A DNA stretch of 17,449 bases from DATAFO01 sp046728935 (GTDB lineage: Bacteria > Actinomycetota > Thermoleophilia > Solirubrobacterales > 70-9): NCBI GenBank assembly GCA_046728935.1, contig JBKPFS010000109.1, positions 1 to 17,449 of the forward strand, in the 5' to 3' direction. A program made the position numbers and the translations under genes. The notes under the pieces were generated by a model. That model saw only the letters and a program-made list of their open reading frames with translations, did not search any database and was not told where the DNA came from. Numbering within the stretch: position 1 is the stretch's first letter; each line of letters opens with the position of its first letter. Positions 15,074 through 17,449 of the stretch are shown here, in pieces.

Positions 15074-16039
15074 ATGGACTACCTTCCGAGAAGCGTGGAA
15101 GGGGCATCCGGACCCCAGACCGACGGCACCCAGGGCCGCGAGCAGCTCGCCAAGGCGTGGCTGATGAGGCTGATCGAGCGCACCCCGCTGCGCGATGTCG
15201 GCGAGCTGTCGGTGAAGTGGATCGCGAAAGACGCGCCCCCGCTGATCGACGACGTCCTCGCCGCGCTCAGCGAGGCCGATCACGTGTCGGACGGGACCCT
15301 CGACGGCGACGAGCGCGAGCGCGCGGCGAAGCTCGCTCGGCTGCGCGAGGGCCCGACGGCGCCGGAGCTGATCCCGCGCGATCTGGCAACGCTCCAGGTG
15401 CTCCTGATTGAGGCGCTTCGGCGCGACGTGCCCGAAGGCAAGGAGGGCGACTTCGCGGCCGCGGTCGAGCGGCTGATCGAGTACTTCGGCTCGGTCCAGG
15501 GCGCAGTCACCCGCTCGCTGGTCGAGGAGCGCAGCGGCGGGGCGAAGCACGACGAGCTCACCCACCTCCCGGGGCCGGCGCAACTCGACGAATGGCTACG
15601 CATCCTGATCGCCGAGCAGCGCCGCTACGACCAGCCCTTCGCGATCGCGCTGATCGACGTCGACGGCCTATCGAAGATCAACGAGGCCTACGGCCGCGAG
15701 GCCGGCGACGGCGTCTTGACCGCCGTCGCCCGGGCGATCGACCGCAACGTGCGCGACGTGGATCAAGCCTTCAGGGTCGGTGAGGACGAGTTCTGCGTCC
15801 TGTTGCCGCACCAGCACGCGGACGACGTGGTCCCGATGGCGAACCGGGTCGCGGAGCTGATCGCCAGCTCGCAGGTCGCCGAGGGACCGCGGCTGGCGGT
15901 GTCGGTCGGCGTGGCCTCCTGCCCCGCGGACGGGGATGAGCCGGCGGCGCTGATCGAGGCAGCGGAGCAGGCGAGCTACGCGGCCAAGGCCGCCGGCGAG
16001 CCCGTGTCGACGAGCCCGAACGGCCCCGAGCCGGCGTAG
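15074..16039 (+). CDS. GGDEF-domain protein (GEDEF variant), putative diguanylate cyclase
   Basis: This 321-residue protein has a helical N-terminal half (about 1-165) with no recognisable sensor. A GGDEF domain follows at about 175-305 (DELTHLPGPAQLDEWL, FAIALIDVDGLSKINEAYGREAGDGVL, RVGEDEFCVLLPHQHADD, SVGVASCPADG). The signature is GEDEF at 236-240, with Glu in place of the second Gly. The inhibitory I-site RxxD (RDVD) is present five residues before it. The metal-binding IDVDGLSKIN region looks intact. The protein probably makes or binds c-di-GMP, but activity is uncertain because of the signature change. No EAL domain is present and no membrane segment is evident. The start ATG lacks a Shine-Dalgarno, so a leaderless transcript is possible. 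It is divergent from the PP2C gene, about 44 bases away. Confidence 0.88.
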   Translation: MDYLPRSVEGASGPQTDGTQGREQLAKAWLMRLIERTPLRDVGELSVKWIAKDAPPLIDDVLAALSEADHVSDGTLDGDERERAAKLARLREGPTAPELIPRDLATLQVLLIEALRRDVPEGKEGDFAAAVERLIEYFGSVQGAVTRSLVEERSGGAKHDELTHLPGPAQLDEWLRILIAEQRRYDQPFAIALIDVDGLSKINEAYGREAGDGVLTAVARAIDRNVRDVDQAFRVGEDEFCVLLPHQHADDVVPMANRVAELIASSQVAEGPRLAVSVGVASCPADGDEPAALIEAAEQASYAAKAAGEPVSTSPNGPEPA

Positions 16040-16105
16040 CCCGCGGGCCTTCCCGCCGGCTCAGGCCCTCCGCCTGGGCGTCGGCGGTGAGCGAACCATG
16101 TCCGG

Positions 16106-16206
16106 GGGCTGGGTAGGGCGGCGCAGGCGTACCTGGCGACTTTGTTCGGCTGTACCGAAGGAAGTCGCCATGCGTGGGGAGTTCGGGGCCCCACCCAGCC
16201 CTACCC
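16106..16206 (+). ncRNA. Candidate structured leader (three-way junction) upstream of the MerR-like gene
   Basis: The 330-base gap 16040-16369 contains no supported gene but much base-pairing potential. GGGTAGGGC (16111-16119) pairs perfectly with GCCCTACCC (16198-16206). The enclosed GGCGACTT (16135-16142) pairs with AAGTCGCC (16162-16169), extended by TTCGG/CCGAA (16145-16149, 16155-16159). GTGGGG (16174-16179) pairs with CCCCAC (16189-16194). Together these make a three-way junction. An alternative closing helix, GGGCTGGGT (16106-16114) with ACCCAGCCC (16193-16201), is mutually exclusive with part of this. It could be a riboswitch-like leader, a small RNA or a DNA operator. It matches no family I know, and the transcribed strand is not certain. 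Confidence 0.4.
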
Positions 16207-16369
16207 CGCATGCATCGGGACGGCAGGCCGAGGGGCCGGGAGAGACCTGCAAGTTCCGCTCCACGCCTGCAAGATCGGTAGCGCAGGGCCGGAAAACCCC
16301 GCGCGGAGCTGGAAGAAGCTGCTGAGATCTTGCGCGCCTGCCGATACGTCGAATAGGCGCCCAACCACG

Positions 16370-17200
16370 ATGAGCGGCATTCGAACCAACGCAGCGGCCG
16401 AGATCCTCGGCGTCAGCCCGAGCACCCTGCGCAGCTGGGAGCGGCGATTGGGCTACCCACGACCGAGGCGAACGCCGGGCAACCACCGACTGTACGAGCT
16501 CAGCGAGCTCGAGGCCCTGCGCGAGGCGCTGCGGGAGACCGGCAACATCTCCAGCGCCGTTGAGATCGCCCAGCGTCGAGGCAAGGGCCCCACCTCGCCT
16601 GCCCGCCTGCTGGCGGCGTTCGACAACTTTGACGAGGCCGCGGCCGATCGCGAGCTCGAGGAGAGCCTCGCGGTGCGTTCGGTCGAGCGGACCGTGGGCG
16701 AGGTCCTGCTCCCCGCCCTCGAGATGGCCGCCCGGCGACCGGGGGGCGAGGCCGAGCTGGAACACGCCTGCCGTTGGGCGACGGGGTGGCTGCACGGGGC
16801 GCGGCGGCTCGCGCCCCCGGCCTCGCGAAGCGAGGGAGTGCTGCTGCTCGACTCCGGCTCCGGCATCAGCCTCGAGAGCATCTACGTGCAGGCGCTCGAG
16901 CTCTGCCTGCGCCGCGCGGGACTACGCGTGCTGGTCCTCTCGACGAGCCTCGCCGAGGCCAGGTTTGCGAACGCTCTCCGCGCCCTGCAGCCGGTGGCCG
17001 TGGTGATCTGCGGCGACGCCGCCAGGCTCGACGTCCTCGCCGCCCCGCTGCGGCGAATACGCAACGAGGCCCCCGGCGCCGCGCCGCGCCTGTTCGGCTA
17101 CAGGGCCGCGCGGCTCGTGGCCGGGCGCGAGGGGATCCCGTCCCTCGGGGACGAGCCGGGCGAGGCCTGTCCTCTGCTCGTCGCCACGCTCGACTCCTAG
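16370..17200 (+). CDS. MerR-type regulator with degenerate B12-binding-like domain (CarH/LitR-like)
   Basis: This 276-residue protein has a MerR HTH at 1-70 (NAAAEILGVSPSTLRSWERR, then GNHRLYELSELEALREAL). A four-helix-bundle-like segment follows at about 80-150 (ESLAVRSVERTVGEVLLPAL, with Glu131-His132). The Rossmann-like domain at about 155-276 (GVLLLDSGSGISLESIYVQA, LRVLVLSTSLAEARFANALR) resembles B12-binding domains of CarH/LitR. The usual Trp of W-x9-EH is replaced by Ala121, and no His occurs after residue 142, so the cobalamin lower-ligand His is missing. It probably does not bind B12 like CarH. ATG 16370 is chosen because the MerR domain begins just after it; there is no clear Shine-Dalgarno. 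A structured 5' region precedes it. Confidence 0.87.
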   Translation: MSGIRTNAAAEILGVSPSTLRSWERRLGYPRPRRTPGNHRLYELSELEALREALRETGNISSAVEIAQRRGKGPTSPARLLAAFDNFDEAAADRELEESLAVRSVERTVGEVLLPALEMAARRPGGEAELEHACRWATGWLHGARRLAPPASRSEGVLLLDSGSGISLESIYVQALELCLRRAGLRVLVLSTSLAEARFANALRALQPVAVVICGDAARLDVLAAPLRRIRNEAPGAAPRLFGYRAARLVAGREGIPSLGDEPGEACPLLVATLDS

Positions 17201-17214
17201 CCACGCTCGACTCC
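17183..17214 (+). repeat. Short tandem duplication across the MerR-like stop codon
   Basis: GCCACGCTCGACTCC occurs at 17183-17197 and again at 17200-17214, a period of 17 bases. The TAG stop lies at the junction (17198-17200). It looks like a small local duplication or slippage event. The 17215-17276 stretch beyond it shows no feature I can assign. Confidence 0.7.
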
Positions 17215-17276
17215 CACCCACGTTCTCCTGAGCCGGCTCGATCCGGAAGCTGCATCGCGCGCATAGGTTGCGGCGC

Positions 17277-17449
17277 GTGAACCTGCACATCTTCTGCGAG
17301 GTGTGTCAATACCTGCTTGCGCTAGGTGGCTCCTTGCTTCTAGGTACCGGCAATTACAGGTTCTCGCCGCTTTGCGACGAGTGTTTCAACCCGCAAATGG
17401 AGCCATGGAAGCAACGCCCAGACTTCTCAATGTCAGCGAGGCGGCCGCG
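17277..17449 (+). CDS. Partial four-cysteine (zinc-ribbon-like) small ORF, cut by window end
   Basis: From GTG 17277 the frame stays open to the window edge. It reads MNLHIFCEVCQYLLALGG and then FSPLCDECFNPQM. Cys7/Cys10 and Cys33/Cys36 form two CxxC pairs 22 residues apart, typical of a zinc ribbon. AGG lies 9 bases upstream. Base composition is clearly less GC-rich than in the preceding genes. The predicted HTH start at 17405 lies in another frame and overlaps this ORF, so either this one ends just beyond the window or one of the two calls is wrong. The function is unknown; such small ORFs are common next to integrase/excisionase modules. Confidence 0.45.
   Translation, partial: MNLHIFCEVCQYLLALGGSLLLGTGNYRFSPLCDECFNPQMEPWKQRPDFSMSARRP
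17405..17449 (+). CDS. Start of an excisionase-like HTH protein, cut by window end
   Basis: ATG 17405 opens a frame reading MEATPRLLNVSEAAA to the last base. RLLNVSEAAA is typical of the first residues of MerR-like/excisionase (HTH_17) DNA-binding proteins. GGAG at 17399-17402 is close to the ATG (spacing about 2 bases). Only 15 residues are visible, so the call rests on the motif and the changed base composition. Confidence 0.45.
   Translation, partial: MEATPRLLNVSEAAA

Noticed and set aside
13995..15164. 389-residue plus-strand frame opposite the PP2C/HATPase gene
   Set aside because: Shadow frame, Arg/Gly/Ala-rich with no domain. The opposite strand encodes clear catalytic motifs.
16142..16369. 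Upstream extension of the MerR-like protein
   Set aside because: It would cover the structured leader and lacks protein-like character. The MerR domain begins just after ATG 16370.

Overview
The window is very GC-rich bacterial DNA with dense genes, frequent GTG/TTG starts and 1-8 base gene overlaps. Protein styles point to a high-GC actinobacterium, most likely class Thermoleophilia (Solirubrobacterales/Gaiellales-like). That placement is inferred from family style, as there is no rRNA here. No rRNA, tRNA or CRISPR array is visible.

Layout. (a) 1-3204: a small LPFTG (sortase-signal) surface protein on the minus strand faces a plus-strand operon of a small one-TM protein, a sensor histidine kinase and an OmpR-type response regulator. 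The region between them holds two mirrored arrays of three TCTCAY elements at exact 11-base spacing, each 10 bases from a similar -10-like hexamer. This looks like a shared operator/promoter pair for the encoded regulator. (b) 3277-7262, minus: replicative DNA polymerase III alpha (dnaE), followed by a nine-cysteine protein of unknown function. (c) 7331-9735, plus: a SixA-like phosphohistidine phosphatase overlapping a large O-antigen-ligase/polymerase-like membrane protein with a C-terminal helical-repeat tail. (d) 12297-9750, minus: an apparent operon of a second LPFTG mini-protein, a polyprenyl-phosphate sugar-1-phosphate transferase and a PAS-LuxR regulator. (e) 12480-17200: a signalling cluster of a LuxR-GAF regulator preceded by three G-rich repeats, a STAS antagonist overlapping a PP2C phosphatase/HATPase kinase fusion, a GGDEF protein with a GEDEF motif and intact I-site, a structured leader, and a MerR/B12-domain-like regulator lacking the cobalamin-ligand residues. 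(f) 17201-17449: composition becomes less GC-rich, with a cut-off four-cysteine ORF and the start of an excisionase-like HTH protein, suggesting the edge of a mobile element.

How it fits together. The recurring theme is the cell surface and its control. Two LPFTG proteins would each yield a predicted mature peptide of 41 residues that aligns without gaps, sharing an SPTxxQYxxT box. A related SANQYTDTL stretch ends the small membrane protein of the two-component operon. One LPFTG gene appears controlled by the two-component system; the other is the first gene of a glycan-assembly operon. With the O-antigen-ligase-like gene nearby, this suggests a link between sortase-anchored mini-proteins and extracellular polysaccharide. 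That link is inferred; no sortase gene is present in the window.
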